A DNA stretch of 64,000 bases from Aeromonas bivalvium (GTDB lineage: Bacteria; Pseudomonadota; Gammaproteobacteria; Enterobacterales; Aeromonadaceae): positions 62,001 through 126,000 of the forward strand of contig NZ_CDBT01000063.1 of assembly GCF_000819765.1 (NCBI RefSeq). Direction: 5' to 3'. Below the pieces are notes generated by a model, which made no database searches, was not told where the DNA came from, and worked only from the letters and a program-made list of their open reading frames with translations. Shown one piece after another: positions 46,673 to 56,099 of this stretch. Position 1 is the stretch's first letter. Every line of letters begins with the position of its first letter. The position numbers were made by a program, and so were the translations under genes.

Positions 46673-49333
46673 ATGTCTGATATCCTGAAGAACGATGTGG
46701 ACCCGATAGAAACGCTGGAGTGGCTTGCCTCTCTGGAATCCTTGCTGCGTGAAGAGGGTCCGCAACGCGCTCAGTTCATCCTTGAACAACTGGCCGAGAA
46801 AGCCCGCGTCAGCGGTGTGGAAGTGGCTGAGAAAGCGAATCGCGACTACATCAACACCATCCCCGCCAGCGACGAACCGGCCTACCCGGGCGACCTGGAG
46901 ATGGAGCGTCGCATTCGCGCCATCATCCGTTGGAATGCCGTGATGATAGTGCTGCGCGCCTCCAAGAAAGACCTGGACCTGGGCGGTCACATGTCTTCCT
47001 TCGCCTCCTCCGCGACCATCTACGAAGTCTGCTACAACCACTTCTTCCGTGCTCGCAACGAGAAGGACGGTGGCGACCTGGTCTACTTCCAGGGTCACAT
47101 CTCCCCGGGCATCTACGCCCGTGCCTTCGTCGAGGGTCGTCTGACCGAAGAGCAGCTGGACAACTTCCGTCAGGAAGTGGACGGCAAGGGTATCCCCTCC
47201 TATCCGCACCCGAAACTGATGCCGGAATTCTGGCAGTTCCCGACCGTCTCCATGGGTCTGGGCCCCATCGCCGCCATCTATCAGGCGCGCTTCCTGAAGT
47301 ACCTGACCGACCGTGGTATCAAGGATTGTGCCGAGCAGACCGTCTACGCCTTCCTGGGCGATGGCGAGATGGACGAGCCGGAAGCCAAGGGCGCCCTGAC
47401 CGTTGCCGTGCGTGAAAAGCTCGACAACCTGGTGTTCGTGGTCAACTGCAACCTGCAGCGTCTGGACGGCCCTGTGGTCGGCAACGGCAAGGTCATCAAC
47501 GAGCTGGAAGGCCTGTTCGCCGGCGCCGGCTGGGACGTGACCAAGGTCATCTGGGGTCGCAAGTGGGATGAGCTGCTCAAGAAAGACACCTCCGGCAAGC
47601 TGATCCAGCTGATGAACGAGACCGTGGACGGTGACTACCAGACCATGAAGTCCCGCGACGGTGCCTACGTCCGCGAGCACTTCTTCAACCGTTACCCGGA
47701 AACCGCCGCCCTGGTCAAGGACATGTCCGACGAGGAGATCTTCGCCCTGAACCGCGGTGGTCACGATCCTCGCAAACTGTTTGCCGCCTTCTCCAAGGCC
47801 GCAGCGACCAAGGGCAAGCCGACCGTGATCCTGGCCAAGACCATCAAGGGTTATGGCATGGGTGAAGCGGCCGAAGGCAAGAACATCGCTCACCAGGTCA
47901 AGAAGATGGATCTGGGCTCAGTGCGTTACCTGCGTGATCGCTTCAACCTGCCGGTCACCGACGAGCAGCTGGCCGATCTGCCGTACCTGAAGATCGAGGA
48001 AGGCTCTGCCGAGCACAAGTACCTGCACGACCGTCGCACTGCCCTGAAAGGCTATGTGCCGACCCGTCTGCGCGAGAGCACCACCAAGCTGGAAATCCCG
48101 GCCCTGGATGCCTTCGGTCCGCTGCTGGGCGAACAGGCGCGCGAGATCTCCACCACCATGGCGTTCGTGCGTTCCCTGAACGTGATGCTCAAAGACAAGT
48201 CCATCGGCAAGCGCATCGTGCCGATCCTGGCTGACGAAGCCCGTACCTTCGGTATGGAAGGCCTGTTCCGTCAGATTGGCATCTACAGCCCGCACGGTCA
48301 GCAGTACACCCCGCAAGACCGCGACATCGTCTCCTACTACAAGGAAGACAAGCAGGGTCAGGTTCTGCAAGACGGCATCAACGAGCTGGGCGCCATGTCC
48401 TCCTGGCTGGCTGCTGCGACCTCTTACAGCACCAACGACTGCCCGATGATCCCGTTCTACATCTACTACTCCATGTTCGGCTTCCAGCGGATCGGCGACA
48501 TGGCGTGGGCAGCCGGTGACCAGCAAGCCCGTGGCTTCCTGCTGGGCGCGACCTCCGGTCGTACTACCCTCAACGGCGAAGGTCTGCAGCACGAAGATGG
48601 TCACAGCCACATCCTGGCCAACACCATCCCGAACTGCATCTCCTATGACCCGTCCTACGCCTATGAAGTGGCGGTGATCGTACAGGACGGCCTGCGCCGC
48701 ATGTACGGCGAGAACCCGGAGAACGTGTTCTACTACATCACCACCCTCAACGAGAACTACGCCATGCCGGCCATGCCGGAAGGCGCCGAGGAAGGCATCC
48801 GCAAGGGTATCTACAAGCTGGAAACCGTGGCCGGTACCAAGGCCAAGGTACAGCTGCTGGGTTGTGGCTCCATCCTGGGTCATGTGCGCACCGCCGCCCA
48901 GATCCTGGCCAGCGAGTACGGCGTGGGTTCCGACGTGTTCAGCGTCACCTCCTTCAACGAACTGGCCCGTGACGGTCAGGACGCGGATCGCTGGAACATG
49001 CTGCACCCGACCGCCGAAGCGCGTGTGCCCTACATCGCTCAGGTACTGGGCACCGACGCCACCATCGCCGCGACCGACTACATGAAGTCCTTCGCCGATC
49101 AGGTTCGCGCCTTCGTACCGACCGAGAACTACCGCGTACTGGGTACCGACGGTTACGGCCGCTCCGACAGCCGTGCCAACCTGCGTCGTCACTTCGAAGT
49201 GAACGAGTTCTACGTGGTGGTTGCTGCCCTGACCGAACTGGCCAAGCGCGGCGAGATTGACAAGCAGGTGGTGGCCGATGCCATCGCCAAGTACGGCATC
49301 GATGCCGACAAGGTCAACCCGCTGTACGCCTAA
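46673..49333 (+). CDS. aceE: Pyruvate dehydrogenase E1 component AceE
   Basis: Thiamine-diphosphate enzyme (homodimeric type) that decarboxylates pyruvate and acetylates the lipoyl groups of E2. The 886-residue protein matches E. coli AceE (887) in length and includes the ThDP motif GDGEMDEPEAKGALTVA with VNCNLQRLDGPV, HMSSFASSATIYEVCYNHFF, and DPSYAYEVAVIVQDGLRRMY. Its stop is part of a TAAGAGGAT motif that is repeated twice before aceF. Confidence 0.98.
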   Translation: MSDILKNDVDPIETLEWLASLESLLREEGPQRAQFILEQLAEKARVSGVEVAEKANRDYINTIPASDEPAYPGDLEMERRIRAIIRWNAVMIVLRASKKDLDLGGHMSSFASSATIYEVCYNHFFRARNEKDGGDLVYFQGHISPGIYARAFVEGRLTEEQLDNFRQEVDGKGIPSYPHPKLMPEFWQFPTVSMGLGPIAAIYQARFLKYLTDRGIKDCAEQTVYAFLGDGEMDEPEAKGALTVAVREKLDNLVFVVNCNLQRLDGPVVGNGKVINELEGLFAGAGWDVTKVIWGRKWDELLKKDTSGKLIQLMNETVDGDYQTMKSRDGAYVREHFFNRYPETAALVKDMSDEEIFALNRGGHDPRKLFAAFSKAAATKGKPTVILAKTIKGYGMGEAAEGKNIAHQVKKMDLGSVRYLRDRFNLPVTDEQLADLPYLKIEEGSAEHKYLHDRRTALKGYVPTRLRESTTKLEIPALDAFGPLLGEQAREISTTMAFVRSLNVMLKDKSIGKRIVPILADEARTFGMEGLFRQIGIYSPHGQQYTPQDRDIVSYYKEDKQGQVLQDGINELGAMSSWLAAATSYSTNDCPMIPFYIYYSMFGFQRIGDMAWAAGDQQARGFLLGATSGRTTLNGEGLQHEDGHSHILANTIPNCISYDPSYAYEVAVIVQDGLRRMYGENPENVFYYITTLNENYAMPAMPEGAEEGIRKGIYKLETVAGTKAKVQLLGCGSILGHVRTAAQILASEYGVGSDVFSVTSFNELARDGQDADRWNMLHPTAEARVPYIAQVLGTDATIAATDYMKSFADQVRAFVPTENYRVLGTDGYGRSDSRANLRRHFEVNEFYVVVAALTELAKRGEIDKQVVADAIAKYGIDADKVNPLYA

Positions 49334-49494
49334 GAGGATTGAGCGCCCTGTCCGGCCATGTGCCGGGCAGGGCCTCACCCTGCTTGGCGTGACCAACGTA
49401 TAAGAGGATGAAGCCGCTCTCCTGCCAGGGCTATGGCAGTGGCAGCGCGCTTTTCCAACGTCAACGTGACATCCGCGTAAGAGGATAAAGCACA
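49331..49494 (+). repeat. aceE-aceF spacer with three stop/ribosome-site modules
   Basis: TAAGAGGAT occurs at 49331, 49401 and 49478, always followed by two variable bases and AGC. The first includes the real aceE stop and is followed by CTGTCC where aceF has ATGTCC; the third is the real aceF ribosome site, preceded by GTCAAC-N9-GCG-TAA, which mirrors the aceE end GTCAAC-N9-GCC-TAA (V-N-x-x-x-A-stop). Copies 2 and 3 share GTGAC twelve bases before the TAA. It looks like a decayed tandem duplication of the gene junction. Confidence 0.65.
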
Positions 49495-51375
49495 ATGTCC
49501 AAACAGATTATGGTGCCGGATATCGGTGCCGATGAGGTTGAAGTCACCGAGATCATGGTGGCCGTGGGTGACAAGGTCGAGCTCGACCAGTCCCTGATCG
49601 CCGTGGAAGGTGACAAGGCCTCCATGGAAGTCCCGGCCCCCGCCGCCGGCATCGTCAAAGAGATCCTGATCAAGGTGGGCGACAAGGTTGCCACCGGTTC
49701 CCAGATCATGGTCTTCGAAGCCGAAGGTGCTGCCGCACCGGCTCCTGCCCAGGCCGCGGCCCCGGTTGCCGCCGCTGCGCCGGCTGCTCCTGCTGCCGCC
49801 GCTGCCAAAGACGTGCACGTCCCTGACATAGGTGACGACGAAGTGGAAGTGACCGAGATCATGGTCGCCGTGGGCGACATGGTTGAAGCGGACCAGTCCA
49901 TCATCGCCGTGGAAGGTGACAAGGCCTCCATGGAAGTGCCGGCGCCGTTCGCGGGCCGCGTGGTCGAGATCAAGGTTGCCGCCGGCGCCAAGGTCTCTAC
50001 CGGTTCCCTGGTGATGGTGTTCGAAGTGGCTGGCGCCGCCCCGGCTGCCGTTGCCGCGCCGGTTCAGGCTGCCGCTCCCGTGGCCGCTGCCCCGGTTGCC
50101 GCCGCTGCCAAAGAGGTCAACGTACCTGACATCGGCGGTGACGAAGTGGAAGTCACCGAGATCATGGTGGCCGTGGGTGACAAGGTCGAAGCCGACCAGT
50201 CCCTGATCGCCGTGGAAGGTGACAAGGCCTCCATGGAAGTCCCCGCGCCGTTCGCCGGCGTGGTCAAGGAGATCAAGGTGAAGGCGGGTGACAAGGTCTC
50301 CACCGGATCGCTCATCATGGTGTTCGAAGTGGCTGGTGCCGCTCCGGCTGCCGTGGCTGCACCTGCCGCCGCTGCGCCCGCACCGGCTGCCGCCGCCCCT
50401 GCGCCGGTTGCCCAGGCTGCTGCCGCTTCCGATTTCGTCGCCAACGACGCCTACGTCCATGCTTCCCCGGCGGTACGCCGTCTGGCGCGCGAGTTCGGCG
50501 TCAACCTGGCCAAGGTGAAAGCTTCTGGTCGCAAGGGCCGCATCGTCAAAGAAGACGTGCAGGCTTACGTGAAGGATGCGGTCAAGCGTGCCGAGTCCGC
50601 CCCGGCTGCAGGCACCGGCACTGGCAACGGCATGAGCGTCGTGGCCTGGCCCAAGGTTGATTTCAGCAAGTTCGGCCCGGTCGAAGAGCTGGAACTGACC
50701 CGGATCCAGAAGATCTCCGGTCCTGCCCTGCACCGCAACTGGGCCATGATCCCCCATGTCACCCAGTTCGACGAAGCCGATACCACGGATCTGGAAGCGT
50801 TCCGCAAAGAGCAGAACGTGCTGGCCGAGAAGCAGAAGCTGGACGTGAAGATCACCCCGCTGGTGTTCATCCTGAAGGCGGCCGCCAAGGCCCTGGAAGC
50901 ACACCCGCGCTTCTGCAGCGCCCTGTCCGAAGACGGCAGCAAGCTGATCATGAAGAAGTACATCCACATCGGTGTGGCGGTAGACACCCCGGGTGGCCTG
51001 GTGGTTCCTGTGGTTCGCGACGTCAACAAGAAGGGGATCTTCGAGCTGTCCCGCGATCTGGCCGAGATCTCCAAGAAGGCTCGTGCCGGCAAGCTGACCG
51101 CTGCCGACATGCAGGGCGGTTGCTTCACCATCTCCAGCCTGGGTGGCATCGGCGGTACCAGCTTTACCCCGATCGTCAACGCGCCGGAAGTGGCCATCCT
51201 GGGCGTCTCCAAGTCCGAGATGAAGCCCAAGTGGAACGGCAAGGAGTTCGTGCCTCGCCTGATGCTGCCGCTGGCCCTGAGCTATGACCACCGCGTCATC
51301 GACGGCGCCGACGGTGCCCGCTTCATCACCACCCTGAGTGGTGTGCTGTCCGACATCCGTCGACTGGTGCTGTAA
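49495..51375 (+). CDS. aceF: Pyruvate dehydrogenase E2, dihydrolipoamide acetyltransferase AceF
   Basis: Core of the PDH complex, transferring acetyl groups to CoA. The 626-residue protein has three lipoyl domains, each with [12 protein letters not shown] (lipoyl lysines K41, K143, K244), joined by A/P-rich linkers. These are followed by a peripheral subunit-binding domain ([31 protein letters not shown]) and the catalytic domain with the [13 protein letters not shown] motif (H599). The lipoyl modules are near repeats in DNA, as in E. coli. The gene's last ~33 codons are duplicated downstream. Confidence 0.98.
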   Translation: MSKQIMVPDIGADEVEVTEIMVAVGDKVELDQSLIAVEGDKASMEVPAPAAGIVKEILIKVGDKVATGSQIMVFEAEGAAAPAPAQAAAPVAAAAPAAPAAAAAKDVHVPDIGDDEVEVTEIMVAVGDMVEADQSIIAVEGDKASMEVPAPFAGRVVEIKVAAGAKVSTGSLVMVFEVAGAAPAAVAAPVQAAAPVAAAPVAAAAKEVNVPDIGGDEVEVTEIMVAVGDKVEADQSLIAVEGDKASMEVPAPFAGVVKEIKVKAGDKVSTGSLIMVFEVAGAAPAAVAAPAAAAPAPAAAAPAPVAQAAAASDFVANDAYVHASPAVRRLAREFGVNLAKVKASGRKGRIVKEDVQAYVKDAVKRAESAPAAGTGTGNGMSVVAWPKVDFSKFGPVEELELTRIQKISGPALHRNWAMIPHVTQFDEADTTDLEAFRKEQNVLAEKQKLDVKITPLVFILKAAAKALEAHPRFCSALSEDGSKLIMKKYIHIGVAVDTPGGLVVPVVRDVNKKGIFELSRDLAEISKKARAGKLTAADMQGGCFTISSLGGIGGTSFTPIVNAPEVAILGVSKSEMKPKWNGKEFVPRLMLPLALSYDHRVIDGADGARFITTLSGVLSDIRRLVL

Positions 51376-51482
51376 TGACGTTGAACCATGACCAGTGTGC
51401 AGCCATCCATGGTGCCGACGATGCTCGCTTCATCACCATCTCGTGTGGTGTGTTGTCCGACATTCGTCGACTGGTCCTGTAA
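51277..51482 (+). repeat. Tandem duplication of the aceF 3' end
   Basis: The last 33 codons of aceF (51277-51375, from [10 protein letters not shown] to the stop) recur at 51381-51482 with one codon inserted. The last eleven codons, [11 protein letters not shown], are identical in protein in both copies, while three of them differ only by synonymous bases (CTG/TTG, ATC/ATT, GTG/GTC). The catalytic DH is replaced by DQ. Confidence 0.88.
51375..51482 (+). other. 35-codon mini-ORF copying the AceF C-terminus
   Basis: An ATG overlaps the aceF stop (TAATG), which allows translational re-initiation. The frame reads [13 protein letters not shown], then [20 protein letters not shown] and V-L before its stop. 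It could yield a peptide resembling the E2 inter-trimer tail. No independent ribosome site is visible and its translation is untested. Confidence 0.4.
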
Positions 51483-51487
51483 GTGAG

Positions 51488-51515
51488 AGGGCGGGCCCAG
51501 AGCCCGCCCTTTTTG
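51488..51515 (+). terminator. aceEF terminator
   Basis: 9-bp stem AGGGCGGGC / GCCCGCCCT with a 5-nt loop and TTTTTG, just after the duplicated aceF tail. It lies before lpdA, which therefore needs its own promoter or readthrough, as in E. coli. Confidence 0.9.
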
Positions 51516-51630
51516 CTTCTCATTTCATTAACAGGATTGTAAACTTGCCCCGTTTTTTTCACGGCTGCAGCCGCCTTCTCTGGCATAAGACTGTGCTGTC
51601 CGGGGATATAAGAACGACAAAGAGGTCATG

Positions 51631-53058
51631 ATGAGTAAAGAAATCAAAACCCAGGTCGTAGTACTGGGTGCTGGCCCTGCCGGTTATTCCGCTGCTTTCC
51701 GTGCGGCCGACTTGGGTCTGGATACCATTATCGTCGAACGTTACTCCACCCTGGGTGGCGTCTGCCTGAACGTGGGCTGCATTCCGTCCAAGGCGCTGCT
51801 GCACGTTGCCAAAGTGATCGAAGAAGCCAAGGCGCTGGGCGAGCACGGCATCGTCTTCGGTGCCCCGCAGACCGACATCGACAAGGTGCGTCTGTGGAAA
51901 GAGAAGGTCATCAACCAGCTGACCGGCGGTTTGGCCGGCATGGCCAAGATGCGTAAAGTCCAGGTCGTGAACGGCTTCGGCAAGTTCACCGGCCCGAACA
52001 CCCTCGAAGTGGAAGGCGCCGACGGCAAGACCACAGTGACCTTCGACAACGCCATCATCGCAGCCGGTTCCCGTCCGGTGAAGCTGCCCTTCATCCCCCA
52101 CGACGATCCGCGCGTATGGGACTCTACCGATGCGCTTGAGCTGAAAACCGTTCCTGGCAAGCTGCTGGTCATCGGTGGCGGCATCATCGGCCTGGAGATG
52201 GGTACCGTGTACTCCTCCCTGGGCTCCGAGATCGACGTGGTGGAGTTTGCCGACCAGCTGGTTCCGGCTGCCGACAAAGACATCGTCAAGATCTACACCA
52301 AGCGCGTGGCCAAGAAATTCAACATCATGCTGGAGACCAAGGTCACCGCAGTTGAAGCCCGTGAAGACGGCCTGTACGTCTCCTACGAAGGCAAGCACGC
52401 CCCGGCCGAGCCGGTTCGTTACGACAACGTGCTGGTCGCGGTCGGCCGTGTGCCGAACGGCAAGCTGATGGACGCCGAGAAAGCCGGTGTTGCCGTCAAC
52501 GAGCGCGGTTTCATCGAAGTGGACAAGCAGCTGCGTACCAACGTGGCTCACATCCACGCCATCGGTGACATCGTCGGTCAGCCCATGCTGGCCCACAAGG
52601 GTGTGCATGAAGGCCACGTGGCGGCCGAAGTCATCGCCGGCAAGAAGCACTACTTCGACCCGAAAGTGATCCCGTCCATCGCCTACACCGAGCCAGAGAT
52701 GGCCTGGGTCGGTCTGACCGAGAAGGAAGCCAAGCAACAGGGCCTGAACTTCGAAGTCGCCACCTTCCCCTGGGCTGCTTCCGGCCGCGCCATTGCGTCC
52801 GATTGCTCCGACGGCATGACCAAGCTGATCTTCGACAAGGACAGCAACCGCGTCATCGGGGGTGCCATCGTCGGTACCAACGGCGGTGAGCTGCTGGGCG
52901 AGATCGGTTTGGCCATCGAGATGGGTGCCGACGCCGAGGATCTGGCGCTGACCATCCATGCTCACCCGACTCTGCACGAGTCCGTGGGTCTGGCCGCCGA
53001 AGTGTTCGAAGGCTCCATCACCGATCTGCCGAACGCCAAGGCCAAGAAGAAGAAGTAA
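51631..53058 (+). CDS. lpdA: Dihydrolipoamide dehydrogenase LpdA (E3)
   Basis: FAD flavoprotein that reoxidises lipoyl groups of the PDH and OGDH complexes with NAD. The 475-residue protein starts MSKEIKTQVVVLGAGPAGYS; ATG 51631 is favoured over ATG 51628 because AAAGAGG ends 5 bp before it. It has the FAD loop GAGPAGYSAA, the redox disulfide GGVCLNVGCIPSK (C45, C50), the NAD loop VIGGGIIGLEMG, and the catalytic HAHPTLHES. Confidence 0.98.
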   Translation: MSKEIKTQVVVLGAGPAGYSAAFRAADLGLDTIIVERYSTLGGVCLNVGCIPSKALLHVAKVIEEAKALGEHGIVFGAPQTDIDKVRLWKEKVINQLTGGLAGMAKMRKVQVVNGFGKFTGPNTLEVEGADGKTTVTFDNAIIAAGSRPVKLPFIPHDDPRVWDSTDALELKTVPGKLLVIGGGIIGLEMGTVYSSLGSEIDVVEFADQLVPAADKDIVKIYTKRVAKKFNIMLETKVTAVEAREDGLYVSYEGKHAPAEPVRYDNVLVAVGRVPNGKLMDAEKAGVAVNERGFIEVDKQLRTNVAHIHAIGDIVGQPMLAHKGVHEGHVAAEVIAGKKHYFDPKVIPSIAYTEPEMAWVGLTEKEAKQQGLNFEVATFPWAASGRAIASDCSDGMTKLIFDKDSNRVIGGAIVGTNGGELLGEIGLAIEMGADAEDLALTIHAHPTLHESVGLAAEVFEGSITDLPNAKAKKKK

Positions 53059-53076
53059 TTCTCTTCCCGCCCAATG

Positions 53077-53105
53077 AAAAAGCCGCTCATCGAGCGGCTT
53101 TTTTT
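53077..53105 (+). terminator. lpdA terminator
   Basis: 12-bp stem AAAAAGCCGCTC / GAGCGGCTTTTT with a 3-nt loop and a T-run. The leading A-run may also serve the convergent acyl-CoA ligase gene. Confidence 0.92.
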
Positions 53106-53122
53106 GTGTCCGAAGCGCGGGA

Positions 53123-54913
53123 TCAGACGTGGTTGTACATGGCCTCTATCTCGCGCTGGTACTTGGACTCGATGATCTTGCGGCGCAGCTTCATGGTGGG
53201 GGTGATCTCTCCCAGCTCCATGGAGAAGGCGCTCGGCAGCAAGGTGAATTTCTTCACCTGCTCGAACTTGGCCAGCTCTTTTTGCAAGTCCGCGATCCGT
53301 GCCTCGAAGAACTCCACCACCCTGGAGTGGCGCAGCAGCTCCGTCTTGCACTGGTATTGCAGGTTGATGGAGCGGGCGTACTCCTCCAGGGACTCGAAGC
53401 AGGGGACGATGAGCGCCGACACGAAGTGGCGGGCATCGGCGACGATGGCGACCTGCTCGATGAAGCGATCCTTGCCGATGGTCCCTTCCACCAGTTGCGG
53501 CGCCACGTACTTGCCGTTGGAGGTCTTCATCAGCTCCTTGAGACGCTCGGTGAAGTAGATGTTGCCCTCGCCGTCTAGCTCGCCGGCATCGCCGGTGCGC
53601 AGGAAACCGTCCGCCGTCATCACCTCGGCCGTGGCCTCTGGTTTGTTGTAGTAGCCGCGCATCACAGTGGGGGCGCGCACCAGCAGCTCGTTGTGCTCGC
53701 CGAGTTTGACCTCGATACCGTCCATGACGGTGCCGATGGAGCCCAGCTTGAATCGAGCATCGTCATAGCAGCAGACGGTAGCCGTGGTCTCTGTCATGCC
53801 ATAGCCGTACTTGAGGTTGAACCCCATGGCCTGGAAGAAGAGGTTGACGTCGTCGGCGAGGCGGGCGCCCGCCACCGGCAGGAAGCGGGTGCGGCCGCCG
53901 AAGCGTTCGCGCAGCTTGCGAAACACCAACCGCTCGGCGAGCCAGAGCTGGCCAGAGAGCAGGGGAGAGGGGCGCTGGCCCGTCTGGCGGGTGGCGACCA
54001 TCTGGCTGCCGACTTGGGTGGCCCAGCCGAACAGGGCGCGGCGCAAGGGCGGCGCCTTGGCCACCTTGGCCTGGATCAGGGCGTAGGCCTTCTCGTAGAG
54101 ACGTGGCACGGCGCACATCACGGTGGGTTTCACCTCGCCGATGACCTCCATCACCTGCTGGGGATCGCGGATGTAGACGTTCTCGGCGCCGCAATAGAGC
54201 ACGTAGTAGCTCCAGGCGCGCTCGAACACATGGCTCAGCGGCAGCATGCACAGGGACACATCCTGCTCGTCAAGGTCCAGGCGGCGATCGTGCATCTCGA
54301 AGCAGGCGGCCATGTTGGCAAAGTCGAGCATGACCCCCTTGGGTTCACCCGTGGTGCCCGAGGTGTAGATCAGGGTCAGCAGGTCGTCCATGCGGTACTG
54401 CTGCTCGCGCTCCCGCAGTGCCTGTTCGCTCGGCAGATGATTGCCGGAGACCAGGAAGCTCTGGAAGTGGCTCGCCTGCTCGCAGCCGCGCAGATCGACG
54501 GTGCCGTCCAGGGTGACTATCTGGTTGATCTCGCCAGCCTTGAGCAAGTGGAGCGCCTGATCGAACTGCGGCTGTTCGCCGACGAACAACAGCCTGATGC
54601 CGGCGTCTTTGACGATATAACGCAGCTGATCCAGGGTGCTGGTGGGGTAGATGGGCACGCTGACGCCGCGGGCGGCCAGGATGCCGAGATCGGCCTGGGT
54701 CCATTCCGGCATGTTGCGGGCATAGAGGCCGACCATCTCGGTGGGCTGGTGGCCGGCGCGGATCAGCGCCTGGGCACAGTAGTCCATGGCCTGGCCCAGG
54801 GTACGCCAGCCGATGGCGCGCCACTGGCCATCCTGTTGCACCCGCAGGGCGGCTTTATTGCCGAGGCGAGCGATGCGTTCGCGAAGCAGATGAACCAAAT
54901 GAAGCTGCGACAT
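53123..54913 (-). CDS. Long-chain fatty acid--CoA ligase (AMP-forming)
   Basis: Adenylate-forming enzyme that activates long-chain fatty acids with ATP and CoA. The 596-residue product starts at ATG 54913 with GAGGA upstream (a TTG one codon earlier is rejected). It has the AMP-binding P-loop TLIYTSGTTGEPKGV, LPLSHVFERAW, YGYGMTETTATV, the TGD motif FLRTGDAGELDGEGN and the catalytic GKYVAPQ-type lysine region. Domain layout is closer to FadD15/plant-type long-chain ligases than to E. coli FadD. It is monocistronic. Confidence 0.9.
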   Translation of the reverse strand: MSQLHLVHLLRERIARLGNKAALRVQQDGQWRAIGWRTLGQAMDYCAQALIRAGHQPTEMVGLYARNMPEWTQADLGILAARGVSVPIYPTSTLDQLRYIVKDAGIRLLFVGEQPQFDQALHLLKAGEINQIVTLDGTVDLRGCEQASHFQSFLVSGNHLPSEQALREREQQYRMDDLLTLIYTSGTTGEPKGVMLDFANMAACFEMHDRRLDLDEQDVSLCMLPLSHVFERAWSYYVLYCGAENVYIRDPQQVMEVIGEVKPTVMCAVPRLYEKAYALIQAKVAKAPPLRRALFGWATQVGSQMVATRQTGQRPSPLLSGQLWLAERLVFRKLRERFGGRTRFLPVAGARLADDVNLFFQAMGFNLKYGYGMTETTATVCCYDDARFKLGSIGTVMDGIEVKLGEHNELLVRAPTVMRGYYNKPEATAEVMTADGFLRTGDAGELDGEGNIYFTERLKELMKTSNGKYVAPQLVEGTIGKDRFIEQVAIVADARHFVSALIVPCFESLEEYARSINLQYQCKTELLRHSRVVEFFEARIADLQKELAKFEQVKKFTLLPSAFSMELGEITPTMKLRRKIIESKYQREIEAMYNHV

Positions 54914-55096
54914 CAATAGATCCTCAATGAGAGCGCCACGCCCGGCAGGGGCGTGAAAATCGCGCTGGAGTGTAAACTCTAATATTACGGCTTACAAGTG
55001 TGCGCTGTTTTGTCCGGGATCAGAAAGCGCGGATTTTGCTGCCAAATCAATCAAAATCGGCGATAACAGTGGGAGGTGGTTGGCGGAGACTGCACG

Positions 55097-55639
55097 ATGA
55101 AACATCTGGCAACAGGGTTGGCAGGGGCGCTGGTGCTGCTGCTGGTGGCGGGAGGACTGGGCTGGTACTGGTGGAGCCAGGGCGCCCGGCACAGTGGCAA
55201 CCCCTGGCTCAGGGGCGAGCAGGGGGAGGCGCGGGCCCAGCAGCTCGCCCGGGAGTCCGGCATGGCCATGCTCTATGTGATAGAGGCGGACAAGTGTCGG
55301 CGCTGCAAGTTGCTGGACAAGATGCTGTGGCAGGATCCTGCCATGGCGTCGACCCTGGCGGGGCTGGCCAAGGTGCGGCTCAACCCGGGGGCGGGAGATG
55401 GCAGTGATCGGGTGCTGCGCCGCTTTCCCAAGGTGAAGACGCCTCCCGGCATCTATCTGCAACAGGCGGGCGGCCCCCTCAAGCCGGTGCAGATAGTGGT
55501 GGATATCCAGCAGATCTGGATGCCGGGGGTGACCTACCGACGGGGCTTCTTCATGCCGCTCTCGGCCGTCGGTTTCGATGCCGTGCTGCGCACGACCCTG
55601 GCCCTGGAAGATCCGGTGTTTGATGTCGTGCAGCCGTGA
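55097..55639 (+). CDS. Thioredoxin-like protein, membrane anchored, with tail repeats downstream
   Basis: A 180-residue protein of the thioredoxin superfamily. ATG 55097 has GGAG upstream; a GTG seven codons earlier is less likely. An N-terminal hydrophobic helix (about residues 4-25) should anchor it or act as a signal. The active site is CRRC in YVIEADKCRRCKLLDKMLW, like the DsbD C-terminal/thioredoxin_7 group that handles redox in the envelope. The role is inferred. The last 26 codons and the following ~40 bp are repeated in tandem four more times after the stop. Confidence 0.75.
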   Translation: MKHLATGLAGALVLLLVAGGLGWYWWSQGARHSGNPWLRGEQGEARAQQLARESGMAMLYVIEADKCRRCKLLDKMLWQDPAMASTLAGLAKVRLNPGAGDGSDRVLRRFPKVKTPPGIYLQQAGGPLKPVQIVVDIQQIWMPGVTYRRGFFMPLSAVGFDAVLRTTLALEDPVFDVVQP

Positions 55640-55671
55640 ATTTCTCTGGCGTGCTAGCTGCTTCATGGCCC

Positions 55672-55755
55672 ATGGTCTCGGCCGTCGGCTTCGATGCCGT
55701 GCTGCGCACGACCCTGGCCCTGGAAGATCCGGTGTTTGGCGCCGCGCAGCCGTGA
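55672..55755 (+). other. 27-codon mini-ORF in tail copy 2
   Basis: ATG-GTC-TCG followed by the gene's C-terminal codons (VGFDAVLRTTLALEDPVF, then GAAQP and stop), in the same frame as the parental tail. No clear ribosome site is present. Translation is untested. Confidence 0.3.
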
Positions 55756-55787
55756 ATTTCTCTGGTGTGCCAGCTGCTTTATGGCCC

Positions 55788-55871
55788 ATGGTCTCGGCCG
55801 TCGACTTCGATGCCGTGCTGCGCACGACCCTGGCCCTGGAAGATCCGGTGTTTGGCGCCGTGCAGCCGTGA
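55788..55871 (+). other. 27-codon mini-ORF in tail copy 3
   Basis: Same frame as copy 2 with G-to-D (VDFDAVLRTT) and an AVQP ending. Copy 4 has lost two bases after its ATG and is out of frame. Confidence 0.3.
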
Positions 55872-56015
55872 GTTTCTGGCGTGCCAGCTGCTTCATGGCC
55901 CATGGTCGGCCGTCGGCTTCGATGTCGTGCTGCGCACGACCCTGGCCCTGGTAGATCCGGTGTTTGGTGCCGCGCAGCCGTGAATTTCTCTGGCGTGCCA
56001 GCTGCTTCATGGCCC

Positions 56016-56099
56016 ATGGTCTCGGCCGTCGGCTTCGATGCCGTGCTGCGCACGACCCTGGCCCTGGAAGATCCGGTGTTTGGTGCCGCGCAGCCGTGA
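56016..56099 (+). other. 27-codon mini-ORF in tail copy 5
   Basis: Intact copy whose peptide equals that of copy 2 (ending DPVFGAAQP). After its stop the homology to the array ends within a few bases and rimI begins on the other strand. Confidence 0.3.

Noticed and set aside
49495-50400. Internal near-repeats in aceF as a possible mobile or recombinogenic element
   Set aside because: They are the three lipoyl domains, normal for this E2 type.
47918-51291. Two long minus-strand frames (525 and 638 codons) opposite aceE and aceF
   Set aside because: Shadows of strongly biased codons. The G/H/R/D repeats in the second merely mirror the three lipoyl domains.
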